Below, piece after piece: positions 49,860 to 62,061 of a stretch of DNA of 64,000 bases. The stretch is from an uncultured Pseudothermotoga sp. (lineage in GTDB: Bacteria; Thermotogota; Thermotogae; Thermotogales; DSM-5069): the NCBI GenBank assembly GCA_937995655.1, contig CALKJI010000007.1, positions 38,641-102,640 of the forward strand, read 5' to 3'. Both the position numbers and the translations under genes were made by a program. The notes below the pieces were generated by a model. It saw only the letters and a program-made list of their open reading frames with translations. It searched no databases and was not told the DNA's origin. Positions within the stretch are counted from its first letter, which is position 1; the number at the start of each line of letters is the position of its first letter.

Positions 49860-50419
49860 AAAATCACCTCATAGGAATTGAAAACAGACATTGCTTTGTT
49901 AACACCTTCATTGATGATCAACTCAACAGCACTAATTGCAACATCTAAAACGCGGTCTAATATGGTCGATTCCATTTGGTTGAAGTCTTGTAAGACAAAA
50001 TCTACTAAGTCTATATCCTCGGGTTTAGGTCCGATGCCAATCCTTAACCTAACAAAGTTATTGGTGTTGATAGCATCGATTATTGATTGCAAACCCTTGT
50101 GACCACCTGAGCTTCCTTTTGGTCTTATCCGAATCTTTCCTAGCGCAAGATCAACATCGTCGTACACGATGATTATATCATTCACTGTACATCCAAAATC
50201 AACGAGAGCCTCCCTCACAGCCTTGCCACTCAGATTCATATAAGTTAATGGTTTTATCAAGGAAATCTGTTCGCAAGAACTGAAGGTATATGAGGAAGAC
50301 CTATGCCACTGTGAACATTTTTTCAAAGTACTGTATCTATCAACAAACATAAAACCCACGTTATGCCTGTTTGAAGCATAACGTGGACCAGGATTACCCA
50401 AACCAAAAATTAGTTTCAC
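49856..50419 (-). CDS. pth: peptidyl-tRNA hydrolase
   Basis: 187 aa. LIFGLGNPGPRYASNRHNVG with catalytic His19, LIKPLTYMNLSGKAV, IIVYDDVDLALGKIRIRPKG and SSGGHKGLQSII are diagnostic. Recycles peptidyl-tRNAs. Starts within the rplY stop (ATGA), a common pairing. Confidence 0.97.
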   Translation of the reverse strand: MKLIFGLGNPGPRYASNRHNVGFMFVDRYSTLKKCSQWHRSSSYTFSSCEQISLIKPLTYMNLSGKAVREALVDFGCTVNDIIIVYDDVDLALGKIRIRPKGSSGGHKGLQSIIDAINTNNFVRLRIGIGPKPEDIDLVDFVLQDFNQMESTILDRVLDVAISAVELIINEGVNKAMSVFNSYEVIL

Positions 50420-51072
50420 TTTTCTTCTTCAGTTTCCTCTTCTCCTTTCTTGCCCTTCTTTATGACTTCTGGCTCAGCAGTGGTTTCTGCTGGTTTGAAT
50501 TCCTCTTCTGCCGCAAGGCCACGAGGCACTACAATTGTGATCACAGCCTCTTGTGGATTAAGCAAAACCTTCATACCTTCTGGGACTTTAAGATCCCTCA
50601 CGTGGATAGACTCTCCAAGTCCAAGTTTTGTCACATCTATTTCAATATATTCAATGACAACCGAAGGCAGAGTCTCAACGGGTAGTTCATTGTGTATGAC
50701 TTCCATTATTCCACCTTTTTCGACTCCCTCAGCCTTTCCAACAACACGAACTGGAATACTTATCTTCATTGTGTGACCTTTGGCAGGTTTGTAAAAATCA
50801 ATATGAACTATTTGGTCTGTAACCTTGTCAACCTGCACGTTCTTGATGAAAACCTCAACCGTTTCAACATGATCACCCATGTTCAATTCAAGTTTCAGAG
50901 GCAGAGCTTCGGAAATCTTGTGAAAGGCCTTTTCTACTTCGAATCTGTTTAGTGTAATGCTTATAGGCTTTGTCTCTGGTCCATAGATGACAGCAGGTAT
51001 ATTACCCTTACCTCTAAGTCTTCTGATGACTCTCTTTCCATGTTCGGTTCTCAAATTTGCTGTAAGTTGCAT
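50416..51072 (-). CDS. rplY: ribosomal protein L25 / general stress protein Ctc
   Basis: 218 aa, the long Ctc type: N-terminal 5S rRNA-binding domain (TEHGKRVIRRLRGKGNIPAV, YGPETKPISITL) and a C-terminal TL5 beta domain, ending in an acidic/lysine tail (GKKGEEETEEEK). GAGGAGGG precedes ATG 51072. Confidence 0.95.
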   Translation of the reverse strand: MQLTANLRTEHGKRVIRRLRGKGNIPAVIYGPETKPISITLNRFEVEKAFHKISEALPLKLELNMGDHVETVEVFIKNVQVDKVTDQIVHIDFYKPAKGHTMKISIPVRVVGKAEGVEKGGIMEVIHNELPVETLPSVVIEYIEIDVTKLGLGESIHVRDLKVPEGMKVLLNPQEAVITIVVPRGLAAEEEFKPAETTAEPEVIKKGKKGEEETEEEK

Positions 51073-51088
51073 AACCTTTTGTCCCTCC

Positions 51089-52039
51089 TCATCTGAACAA
51101 TATACTCACCGAAAGATTTTTCCTTATTCTTATAATTGCTTCTCCCAGCAAAGAAGCTATGCTGAACACACAGAATTTCTCAGGTAAATCTTTGTGATAC
51201 ACTGTATCAGTTATATAAACCTTATCAATATCACTTTTTTGAATCTTTTCTATTGCATTACCCGAAAGAACACCATGAGTTGCACATGCAAGTATACGCC
51301 TTGCACCAGATTTTTTCAAGATCTCTACACCCTGGACAAGTGTTCCACCCGTATCAATTATATCGTCAAACATGAGCGTTATCTTGTCCTTCACATCACC
51401 TATGACGTTTACAACTTCGGCTACGTTATCTGAAGGTCTACGTTTGTCCAGTATCGCCAAAGGTACGCCCAACTTCTCTGCAAATTTACTTGCTCTACGA
51501 ACGGCACCAACATCAGGTGCAACGACAACTAAATCGCTCTTTTCGTCTCTATAGAGTTTTAATATCTCTTCACTGAAAACTGGAAAACTGTACAGATTAT
51601 CCAATGGTATATCAAAGAATCCTTGAATCTGTTCGGCATGCAGATCAACTGTGAGAACTCTCGTTGCACCAGCGACAGTTATAAGATTTGCCAGCAACTT
51701 AGCAGTTATGGGATCCCTTCCCTTGGCTTTTCTGTCTTGGCGTGCGTAACCGTAATAGGGTATCACAACGGCTATACTGTTTGCCGATGCTCGCTTGAAA
51801 GCATCAATCATGATCAAAAGCTCCATGACGTTTTCGTTCACAGGGGGTGAAAAAGACTGCAAGATGAAAACATCGTGTCCTCTGACTGTCTCATTTATCT
51901 TGACATTGATCTCTCCATCGGAGAAACGAGAGACCTGGCAGTCTCCAAGCCTTAATCCCAGATAATCGGCGACACGTTTGGCAAGCTCAGGATTCGAATT
52001 ACCTGAAAAAAACTTCAAGTCATTGCGCTGAAATGGCAT
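51089..52039 (-). CDS. prs: ribose-phosphate pyrophosphokinase
   Basis: 316 aa. FSGNSNPELAKRVADYLGL, RYGYARQDRK-type ATP site (YYGYARQDRKAKGRDPITAK) and the PRPP loop ITLMFDDIIDTGGTL. Makes PRPP for nucleotide synthesis. ATG 52039 has AGGAGG 7 nt upstream; the longer frame lies in glmU. TGATG overlap with glmU. Confidence 0.97.
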   Translation of the reverse strand: MPFQRNDLKFFSGNSNPELAKRVADYLGLRLGDCQVSRFSDGEINVKINETVRGHDVFILQSFSPPVNENVMELLIMIDAFKRASANSIAVVIPYYGYARQDRKAKGRDPITAKLLANLITVAGATRVLTVDLHAEQIQGFFDIPLDNLYSFPVFSEEILKLYRDEKSDLVVVAPDVGAVRRASKFAEKLGVPLAILDKRRPSDNVAEVVNVIGDVKDKITLMFDDIIDTGGTLVQGVEILKKSGARRILACATHGVLSGNAIEKIQKSDIDKVYITDTVYHKDLPEKFCVFSIASLLGEAIIRIRKNLSVSILFR

Positions 52040-53391
52040 CAGCTTTCCTCCTTCTGTTTTTTCCTCAGAACCCAACCCAGCTTGTTTTCTTGCTTCGCCC
52101 TTGCTATTGCCAGACTCCATTCTGGTACATCTTGAGTTATCGTTGAACCAGCTGCAACAAATGAGCCTTTCTTAACCCGTACGGGCGCAACTAACGCTGT
52201 GTTGCTTCCGATGAAGACTTCATCTTCTATCACTGTCTGATTCTTCCTTTTACCATCGAAATTACATGTTATCGTACCGGCCCCCACATTCACATTTTCA
52301 CCGATTTGAGAATCCCCAAGATATGTCAAGTGCTGAGCTTTAGTATTTGCACCTATCTTCGAGTTTTTCACTTCTACAAAATTTCCGACCTTGACGTTTT
52401 GGTGTAATACGGTACCCTCTCTCAGTCTACTGAATGGACCTACTGAAACGTTACTCATGATATGAGCACCTACACACTCTGACCTTGTCACACTAACTTG
52501 GCTCTCTATTACACAGTTTACTATACGAGTCATAGGACCTATGACACAATCTTCACCGATGATAGTCTCACCCTCTATGAAACTCATCGGATATATGACA
52601 GTATCCCTACCGATCTTAACATTGGCGTCTATATATGTGGTCAGTGGGTCAACAATTGTTACACCTTCAAGCATGAATTTTTCAAGTATACGTTTTCTTT
52701 GTATTCTTTCAACCTCTGCCAACTGAATTCGATTGTTTATACCTGAGAAATCTTCGTAACTCTCAGCTTTATAGACATTGACCCTTTCGAGCAAACCTAC
52801 TGCATCTGTAAGATAGTATTCCTTCTTTTGGTTCTCACAACTCACCTTCGGGAGTACCTCCAACAACTTCTTACCCCTAAAGACATAAACACCAGTGTTT
52901 ACCTCCTTGGTCTTTTTTTCTTCTTCAGAAGCATCCAATTCTTCAACTATCTTTACGAATCTGCCACTGACGTCCTTGATGATTCTTCCGTATCCTGTGG
53001 GATCGATCATATCAACTGAAACAATCGTCACATCATAATCATCACTGTGATGTGCTTCTATGATTCGCTCGAGTGTCTCCTTCCTTACCAGTGGCATGTC
53101 TCCATAAAGAATGAGTACATCATCTTCTGGATCTATAGCGTCTTTTGCGCTCATAACCGCGTGTGCCGTACCAAGTTGCTCCTTTTGATAAGCTACATTC
53201 ACATCGCTGGGAAGAACCTCTTTGACCATTTCAGCCTGGTGTCCAACAATAACACAAACTCTGCTTGCCACTCCAAGCACAGCTTCGAGAACCCATAGAA
53301 TCATGGGTTTACCACACAAAGGGTGAATAACCTTTGGGTACTTTGATTTCATCCTGGTGCTCATTCCTGCTGCAAGTATGAGGCTTACCAT
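52039..53391 (-). CDS. glmU: bifunctional UDP-GlcNAc pyrophosphorylase / GlcN-1-P acetyltransferase
   Basis: 450 aa. N-terminal uridyltransferase LILAAGMSTRMKSKYPKVIH; C-terminal left-handed beta helix with hexapeptide repeats (IGEDCVIGPMTRI, VKVGNFVEVKNSKIG, LGDSQIGENVNVGAGT). Supplies UDP-GlcNAc for wall and envelope. GGGGG 8 nt before ATG. Conserved glmU-prs-rplY-pth cluster. Confidence 0.97.
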   Translation of the reverse strand: MVSLILAAGMSTRMKSKYPKVIHPLCGKPMILWVLEAVLGVASRVCVIVGHQAEMVKEVLPSDVNVAYQKEQLGTAHAVMSAKDAIDPEDDVLILYGDMPLVRKETLERIIEAHHSDDYDVTIVSVDMIDPTGYGRIIKDVSGRFVKIVEELDASEEEKKTKEVNTGVYVFRGKKLLEVLPKVSCENQKKEYYLTDAVGLLERVNVYKAESYEDFSGINNRIQLAEVERIQRKRILEKFMLEGVTIVDPLTTYIDANVKIGRDTVIYPMSFIEGETIIGEDCVIGPMTRIVNCVIESQVSVTRSECVGAHIMSNVSVGPFSRLREGTVLHQNVKVGNFVEVKNSKIGANTKAQHLTYLGDSQIGENVNVGAGTITCNFDGKRKNQTVIEDEVFIGSNTALVAPVRVKKGSFVAAGSTITQDVPEWSLAIARAKQENKLGWVLRKKQKEES

Positions 53392-53404
53392 GATCTCAGC
53401 CCCC

Positions 53405-55600
53405 TTAATACAGATGAGGAGGATTCACAAAGACCCTCCAACCTTTTTTTCCAAGCCTCATGAAGGCATCATCCAGTCTCAACATCGTTTTCTTGAGCTG
53501 GTTAGTTTTGATCAAAAAATGGAACCTGTACTTACCTTTCATCTTAAAAACGGGATGCTCAACAGGTCCAAGAATCTTCTCATCACTCAACGAACTTACA
53601 CAGGAACTTATTATCTCCCATCCTATCGATGCATCTTCACTCTCAAGAACCGTTTGAACCAAATCGCTGAATGGTGGATAATCCAAATCCTTTCTCTTTT
53701 TTAACTCTTTGAGGTAAAATCCTTCTGTATCAAAGGTAAACAGATGTTGTATAACTTCACTCTCGATCTCTGAACTCTGAATAACGATTTCTCCGTTCTT
53801 GACCATTTCACTTCCCTGACACAGTTGTTGAAAAAGATGAACCCTGGAATTATAGTCTGGTTGGAATAACAAACCATCAAGGTCAAGAAAAGCCAACAGT
53901 CCGATCCTTGAAAGTCTAAAACCATGCAGTACTACACGTGTACCTATGAGGATATCTATCTGGCCTCTTTCAAACTCAACAAGTTGATGAAGTATCATCG
54001 AATAATTCATCTCATCGCTGTCAATTCTGACAATTCGTGCCGATGGAAAGTGATATCTGAAGATCTTTTCTATCCTCTCTGTTCCATAACCCCTCGGAAA
54101 TAGCGCGCGAGCTCCACATCTTGGACATAGATCGTCAGCTGGCTCACTGTAGCCACACTGGTGACACTTATATATGTTAGCAGACTTATGAAAAGACATC
54201 GCCACATCACACCTTGGGCATATCTTTGTATACCCACAAATCGCACAGGTGATGAACGGAGCATAGCCCTTCCTTCTAACAGCGATGACAACTCCTCTGT
54301 CCTCCTCCAGGTTATCTTTAATCCTTTCAAGTAGCTTCTGTGAAACAAAACTGGTTTGCTTTCTCATATCAACGATAGAAATGTTCTTTGAATCATCTGG
54401 AATTGTGAAAATTCTTGATCTATCAACATTGAAATAGTCATCTATTCGTCCCGTTGCAGAGGAAAAAACGATGGGTATGCCCATAGAAAGAGCCTTTCTT
54501 CTCGCCATCCGGACAGCGTCGTAGACTGGCTCATCGAACTGATAATAGCTCTCATCTTCATCACTTTCTATAACCACAAGACCAAGATTTCTTATTGGTA
54601 AGAAGACACCTAACCGCGTACCGACGAATACCTTAGGTTCTCCTTTGAGCGCACTGAACCACGTCAATGCCTTTTGAGATTTCGAAATTCCCCCGTGGTA
54701 GATACAAACCCCCACACCAAGGTATCTTTGAATCATTCCTGTTAGATAGGGGACCTGTGACCAAAGAGGGACAAGATACAATACAGATTTGCCTTTTTCA
54801 ATCGTACTCTTTAAAGCATTCAGGATAACTTTGAACCTTCTTTCAACGGACCCCTTGACAACCAGCCATTCTTCATTCCCCAAATCAGGAGCTAGAGATG
54901 AATCATTACCTTCCATACCAAGATTACCTAAAGTGGGGGTACTCGTGAAAGCTATCAAACCTTTTCTTTCCATCTTTCTGAGCAGCTCTATGCTTATTCC
55001 AGTTGCTTCTATAAGTTGATCAACCTTAGCCCCTTCTTTTGAAAAAAGGTAATTAATGACATCATATTCATAAGGCCACTTAGCTATATGCAATGCTTTG
55101 TCGAGTGGTAGATTCAAAGTTGCAAAAAGTTCTTTCACTCTTGGCCTTGGAGTTTTTATCGCGGTAACTTTGTGTAATCTCACATAGCCTTTTTTCAAAT
55201 AGGTATCGAGAGTCTTTTCCCCGTAGGTGGAAAGAAAATCCTTCAGTTTCAGAGGTTGCAAACCTAACAGATCTGATATTGGTTCAACAAAAACTTCTGC
55301 ATATTCATCAACAAAGGACGGTATCATCAAATCAAACAGTTGTCCCATGGGCGAATAGAATTGCTCAGATGACCATTTGATCATCTCAACATCATGAACA
55401 GAAAGAAAACTTGAACCATCTATTCTTTCTTTTATGACCTTAACATCGAATTCGGAATCTACCAAACCCACTACATACGCAATGGCATTTCTGTTATTAA
55501 AATCAACAAGTACGCGTTCACCCAATTCAAGACTATCCTCAAAGGAGTATAAGAAGGTCTTTCTGAGCGGGACTTTGGAAATGGCAACCTCGTACACCAT
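53405..55600 (-). CDS. priA: primosomal protein N' (PriA) with degenerate helicase motifs
   Basis: 731 aa. The zinc-binding Cys cluster is intact (CAICGYTKICPRC ... CHQCGYS ... CPRCGAR, about residues 450-495), as is the N-terminal DNA-binding region. Helicase motifs are altered: where GVTGSGKTE should be there is VKGSVERRF (about 240-250); the DEEH box reads ESDEDESYY; the GRAGR arginine-finger stretch reads QLCQGSEMV. It likely binds forks or primosome partners without ATP-driven unwinding. No good SD is seen; start ATG 55600. Confidence 0.9.
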   Translation of the reverse strand: MVYEVAISKVPLRKTFLYSFEDSLELGERVLVDFNNRNAIAYVVGLVDSEFDVKVIKERIDGSSFLSVHDVEMIKWSSEQFYSPMGQLFDLMIPSFVDEYAEVFVEPISDLLGLQPLKLKDFLSTYGEKTLDTYLKKGYVRLHKVTAIKTPRPRVKELFATLNLPLDKALHIAKWPYEYDVINYLFSKEGAKVDQLIEATGISIELLRKMERKGLIAFTSTPTLGNLGMEGNDSSLAPDLGNEEWLVVKGSVERRFKVILNALKSTIEKGKSVLYLVPLWSQVPYLTGMIQRYLGVGVCIYHGGISKSQKALTWFSALKGEPKVFVGTRLGVFLPIRNLGLVVIESDEDESYYQFDEPVYDAVRMARRKALSMGIPIVFSSATGRIDDYFNVDRSRIFTIPDDSKNISIVDMRKQTSFVSQKLLERIKDNLEEDRGVVIAVRRKGYAPFITCAICGYTKICPRCDVAMSFHKSANIYKCHQCGYSEPADDLCPRCGARALFPRGYGTERIEKIFRYHFPSARIVRIDSDEMNYSMILHQLVEFERGQIDILIGTRVVLHGFRLSRIGLLAFLDLDGLLFQPDYNSRVHLFQQLCQGSEMVKNGEIVIQSSEIESEVIQHLFTFDTEGFYLKELKKRKDLDYPPFSDLVQTVLESEDASIGWEIISSCVSSLSDEKILGPVEHPVFKMKGKYRFHFLIKTNQLKKTMLRLDDAFMRLGKKGWRVFVNPPHLY

Positions 55601-55606
55601 GGAAAA

Positions 55607-55825
55607 TCAACTGTCTTTACGCTTCCAGATGATGTTCCTGCCCGAGGTTATGGAATGAAGTGCTTCGGGTAATTGCAGGGGAAAGTTCTCGATGATTTCA
55701 ACTATCAAATCTTGAGGGATAGAGGTCTCCACCCAAATCTCACTTATGTCCACATCGTAGTGTTCACGTTGAACAATGCCAGTGAGAACTTTCTCAATGG
55801 CTTTTGCATATCTTTCATACACCAC
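55607..55825 (-). CDS. small conserved protein, unknown function
   Basis: 72 aa, GTG 55825 with GGAGG 7 nt upstream, 2 nt after pyrR and 6 nt before priA. Mixed helix/strand pattern (YAKAIEKVLTGIVQ, VDISEIWVETSIPQDLI), no cysteine, signal peptide or membrane span. The SD and tight spacing make it a real gene; I recognise no family. Confidence 0.72.
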   Translation of the reverse strand: MVYERYAKAIEKVLTGIVQREHYDVDISEIWVETSIPQDLIVEIIENFPLQLPEALHSITSGRNIIWKRKDS

Positions 55826-55827
55826 AA

Positions 55828-56354
55828 TTATTCCTCCAAATGAACTATGTAAACGGCATCTTCGCCGTCTATCTCTTTGAGAGCAACATTAATTCTTTCA
55901 CGATTCTTAGAGGTGGGAAGATTTTTGCCCACAAAATCGGGCCTTATTGGTAATTCTCTATGACCTCTGTCTACAAGTACAGCCAACTGAACACAACGGG
56001 GCCTTCCTCGATCTGAAAGGGCATCAAGTGCAGCTCGAACCGTGCGACCTGTGAAAAGCACATCATCAACTAACACGACCGTCTTATCGTCTATAGAAAA
56101 ATCGAGTTTTGTTCTATCTTTGCTCGTACGCTTCTCGTCATCTCTGTATGGACCAACATCAAGTTCACCAACCGGTAACTTCCTACCCTCTATTAGCCCC
56201 ACAAAATCGGCAAGTCTTCTTGCCAAGAATGTACCACGTGTCATGATACCAATAAAGACAACTTGGTCGATACCGTGATTTTTTTCAACAATCTCATGAG
56301 CCATTCTCATCAGTGATCTCTTAATATCATCAGCATTCAATACTTTGACTCTGC

Positions 56355-56361
<7 letters not shown>
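55828..56361 (-). CDS. pyrR: PyrR bifunctional pyr regulator / uracil phosphoribosyltransferase
   Basis: 177 aa. PRPP-binding VVLVDDVLFTGRTVRAALDA, GIMTRGTFLARRLAD and VDRGHRELPIRPDFVGKN are diagnostic. PyrR senses UMP and attenuates pyr genes by binding mRNA. No pyr operon is in the window, so targets lie elsewhere. Start overlaps the preceding gene's stop (ATGGTGA). Confidence 0.94.
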
Positions 56362-58911
<2,550 letters not shown>

Positions 58912-58915
<4 letters not shown>

Positions 58916-59652
58916 CCATACACCCCCTCTGAAAGTATCTTAACTGACGAACTCGTACCTATTCTACTGGCACCGGCCTTTATCAATTCAACGGCTTGGG
59001 AAAAAGTTCTAACACCACCAGATGCCTTAACTAAAAGCTTGTCAGAGCACCACTTCATAAGATGAACATCTTGAGGTGTTGCTCCAGCTGTTCCAAAACC
59101 CGTGGAAGTCTTTACAAATTTTGCTTTCGCTAATTCGCTCAGTACGCAAGCAGCTATTTTCTCCTCCTCACTCAGGTAACATGTCTCAATTATAACCTTC
59201 ACCGGTCTATCACCAGAAGCTTCCACTACCGAGCTGATGTCTTCATAAACGTACATCCATTCCTTTGATTTCAGCATTCCTATATGGATTACCATATCTA
59301 TCTCGTCTGCACCGAGTTCGATCAGATGCGCTGCTTCTCTTGCTTTGATGAACTGTGTAGTGGCACCGAGTGGAAATCCGACCACACTCACTACCTTTAC
59401 CTTAGAACCATCCAGTCTTTTAACTGCATGTTCAACAAAAGAGGGATTTACACAGACACCGTAGAAACCGTATCTAAGAGCCTCATCACACAGTAATGAT
59501 ATTTCCTCCAAAGTAGCAATAGGTTTGAGTAAGGTATGCTCGATAGATTGTCTCAGTTCATCTATAGTTACTACTCTGTCTTTAATTTGGAATGAGTACT
59601 CCTTTTTGTATTTCACTATCTTCTCTTCAATGGCATACTCTATACTGCTCAT
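58912..59652 (-). CDS. deoC: deoxyribose-phosphate aldolase
   Basis: 246 aa. IEHTLLKPIATLEEI, GFYGVCVNPSFVEHA, VVGFPLGATTQFIKAREA, IKSKEWMYVYEDI-type core, VKVIIETCYL and the Schiff-base Lys in FVKTSTGFGTAGATPQDV. Splits deoxyribose-5-P. ATG 59652 (GAGG 8 nt upstream) chosen over an upstream ATG at 59679 inside the HD gene. Confidence 0.96.
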
Positions 59653-59662
59653 GAAAAACACC

Positions 59663-60211
59663 TCACAAACCCAGTTCATTACTTATCGTTTTCATGGCGT
59701 CTAAGGACAAAGTCAAAAATTCTTCAAGAGATAGACCAAGTTGCTCGCAACTCTTCATTTGTTCTCTACTTGCCCCCTTGGCAAAGAGTTTTTCCTTGAA
59801 TCTGCGAACTAAAAAATCTGTGTCGATCACCGAAAGGGATTTTTCGGGTGTTATCAACGCTGCAGCCACAATAAACCCTGTCACGGGATCGGCGGCATAG
59901 ATGGCTTTCTCCATCTTTGTGACAATTTCTTTTTTCTCGCAATGAGCCAATATGGCATCTGAAACAGATTTTGGAAGGTCGTAATCTTTGAGTAATTCAA
60001 CAGTCTTGAATCCATGACTTTCAGGATCATCCTTGGTATAGTCATAATCCAGATCATGCAGTAAACCTGTGAGTCCCCAAAGCTCCTCATCTTCACCCAA
60101 CTTTCGAGCTAGAGCCTTCATGACAACCTCAACGGCAAGACAATGTTTGACAAGGTTCTTTGATTTGATATTTTTCTTTACAAGTTCTAAGGCCTCTTTT
60201 CTGCTCAACAT
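59663..60211 (-). CDS. HD domain phosphohydrolase
   Basis: 182 aa. LVKHCLAVEVVMKALARKLG, GLLHDLDYDYT (HD motif), ILAHCEKKE and AIYAADPVTGFIVAAALI follow the HD order of metal ligands. Substrate unknown. ATG 60211 has GGAGG 7 nt upstream; the longer frame to 60304 overlaps the upstream gene and lacks an SD. Confidence 0.88.
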   Translation of the reverse strand: MLSRKEALELVKKNIKSKNLVKHCLAVEVVMKALARKLGEDEELWGLTGLLHDLDYDYTKDDPESHGFKTVELLKDYDLPKSVSDAILAHCEKKEIVTKMEKAIYAADPVTGFIVAAALITPEKSLSVIDTDFLVRRFKEKLFAKGASREQMKSCEQLGLSLEEFLTLSLDAMKTISNELGL

Positions 60212-60212
60212 A

Positions 60213-61421
60213 CTACACCCTCCTATAGAGATTTCTACAATGACGTTCGCCATAATACAATCTGAGAAATTCCATATCTTTGAAGACAATTTGAACATCA
60301 CCAAAGCGGGCTATTAACTCAATAAGCTTCCTTCCACCTTCTTCAGGATCATCGACAGACACCAGATTTTTGTTTAGCGTCCATCGACCAAAAATGCCTC
60401 TCAGGCAAACAGGTAAGTTGGTCCTACTTACAGGAACTAATACAATGGATTCCGATGAATTAATCAATCTGTTTAGATATTCTCTTATACCATCAAAATT
60501 TTTCTTGGCAACCGCTTCACTCAAAGGTAATAACAACGCTTGTGGGTCAAAACTAGACAGAGCCTCAATCAAATCTTTGTCGAAAGATCCCTTATTTGCA
60601 TAATCAATGGCTTGGTTGAGAATATTTATTCTTGGACAAAATGTATATTCATCACTCTTTAACATCTTTGCCTTACAGGCAGCATATTTGGCACAGGAAT
60701 AAGACCTTCTATCCAAAAGATCTGCCATCTTAATGGCTCTTTCTACATCCTCTGTCAATGAAGAAATCAACAATATCAAAAGTTTATAGCCGCCTTGTGA
60801 TACACAGTTTGCAAAGATAGTATTACTCACCTGCCCGGTGTCGTAAGCTTCGAGTACAAGTCCAATATAAGGGTCTTTCGATATATTAAAGACCGATCTG
60901 AAAAGCCTTGCAGCGTCACGAAATCTACCGGCAAAGAGCAAAACTTCAGCAATCGACAGTAATGCAACAAGCGAGGTTGGATATTCTTTCAACAAATTCT
61001 TCACAGGTTCCACAGGTGGTTTACGAGTTGCATACAACTCTCTTGTCAAATTCAGTGCATCAAAGTAAACACTCTTTTCTTCTGGACAGCTCCATTGTGA
61101 AAAATCACCTTCTATAAATGATTTCAACCGTTCCAAAAAAACCCTTTGTACTCTATCCTCGATCTGACCAATTTTCTTTTGGATGGAGCGCACTATAAGA
61201 GAATCATTCTCGCCATAAGTAAAATAATTCACATCATAGATGGAGTGTATATCTTGAACAGGTATATTCAACTCTTCCTCTAAGACTATCTTAGATCTTG
61301 ATGGAGTGAGGTCTTTCTTGGGTTGTTCCTTGGGTCTCACCCCTTTTTTTTCAAGATCTTTTTCTAATTCCATTTTTAGTCTCAGTAGGTTCAAAATCCT
61401 TTCGTCCTTCTCTTCTTCCAT
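60213..61421 (-). CDS. uncharacterised helical protein
   Basis: 402 aa, GGAGG 9 nt before ATG 61421. Starts with a charged coiled-coil-like stretch (EEEKDERILNLLRLKMELEK) and then helical repeats resembling TPR-like solenoids (LLSIAEVLLFAGRFRDAARL, YANKGSFDKDLIEALSSFD). No membrane span. Not recognised; probably Thermotogales-restricted. Overlaps radC by 71 nt and ends 1 nt before the HD gene start. Confidence 0.75.
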   Translation of the reverse strand: MEEEKDERILNLLRLKMELEKDLEKKGVRPKEQPKKDLTPSRSKIVLEEELNIPVQDIHSIYDVNYFTYGENDSLIVRSIQKKIGQIEDRVQRVFLERLKSFIEGDFSQWSCPEEKSVYFDALNLTRELYATRKPPVEPVKNLLKEYPTSLVALLSIAEVLLFAGRFRDAARLFRSVFNISKDPYIGLVLEAYDTGQVSNTIFANCVSQGGYKLLILLISSLTEDVERAIKMADLLDRRSYSCAKYAACKAKMLKSDEYTFCPRINILNQAIDYANKGSFDKDLIEALSSFDPQALLLPLSEAVAKKNFDGIREYLNRLINSSESIVLVPVSRTNLPVCLRGIFGRWTLNKNLVSVDDPEEGGRKLIELIARFGDVQIVFKDMEFLRLYYGERHCRNLYRRV

Positions 61422-62061
61422 TCACACTGTCCTCCAATAAACCGTGTGCTCTGAAACTATAGTAACTTTCCCTACCCACTATCAGATGGTCTATCAATCT
61501 GATACCAAGTATATTGGCTGCATCGAGTATCAATTGGGTTGCTCTTTTATCTTCTTCGCTCGGTGTTGGATCTCCAGACGGATGATTATGAACAAGAATC
61601 AATGCAACTGCGTTCGATCTGACAGCGATCCTGAAAATATCAGTGGGATGAAATAAAGTCTGATTATTGGTTCCTTGCGTAATATCTCTGTGAAAAACAA
61701 CAAAGAGTTTACTATCAACAATGATAACACGCAATACCTCTTTTTCAAAGAACCTCATATCGTGACAGTACTCAAAGACAGATTCCGGCTTCTCTAAAGT
61801 AATACGTGCACTGGATAACTCTTGATACAATCTTTTTCCCAGTTCAAGGGCAGCCTTCAAAGAAGTTGCCTTTGCAAGTCCAACTCCGCTCACAGAAGCA
61901 ATTTCTTCCAATTCAGCATTGGACAACGTTTTGAGTGATTTATCAAATTTATCATACAGTTCATCGGCAAGTTGGAATACATCCTTTCCTTTAGTACCTG
62001 TCCTTAAAAGTATGGCTATCAGTTCCTGTTCAGATAACCCCTCAGAACCAACCTTCATCAT
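61351..62061 (-). CDS. radC: RadC family JAMM protein
   Basis: About 236 aa. HhH-like segment (LEEIASVSGVGLAKATSLKA) and the JAMM metalloprotease-like motif LVHNHPSGDPTPSEEDKRAT. Function of RadC is still unclear. At the 5' end the frame stays open into maf and encodes PRER just before ATG 62061, matching the usual RPRE motif, so the true start may be a CTG 27 nt upstream (62088). The C-terminal tail of about 25 residues overlaps the next gene. Confidence 0.9.
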   Translation of the reverse strand: MMKVGSEGLSEQELIAILLRTGTKGKDVFQLADELYDKFDKSLKTLSNAELEEIASVSGVGLAKATSLKAALELGKRLYQELSSARITLEKPESVFEYCHDMRFFEKEVLRVIIVDSKLFVVFHRDITQGTNNQTLFHPTDIFRIAVRSNAVALILVHNHPSGDPTPSEEDKRATQLILDAANILGIRLIDHLIVGRESYYSFRAHGLLEDSVNGRREGRKDFEPTETKNGIRKRS

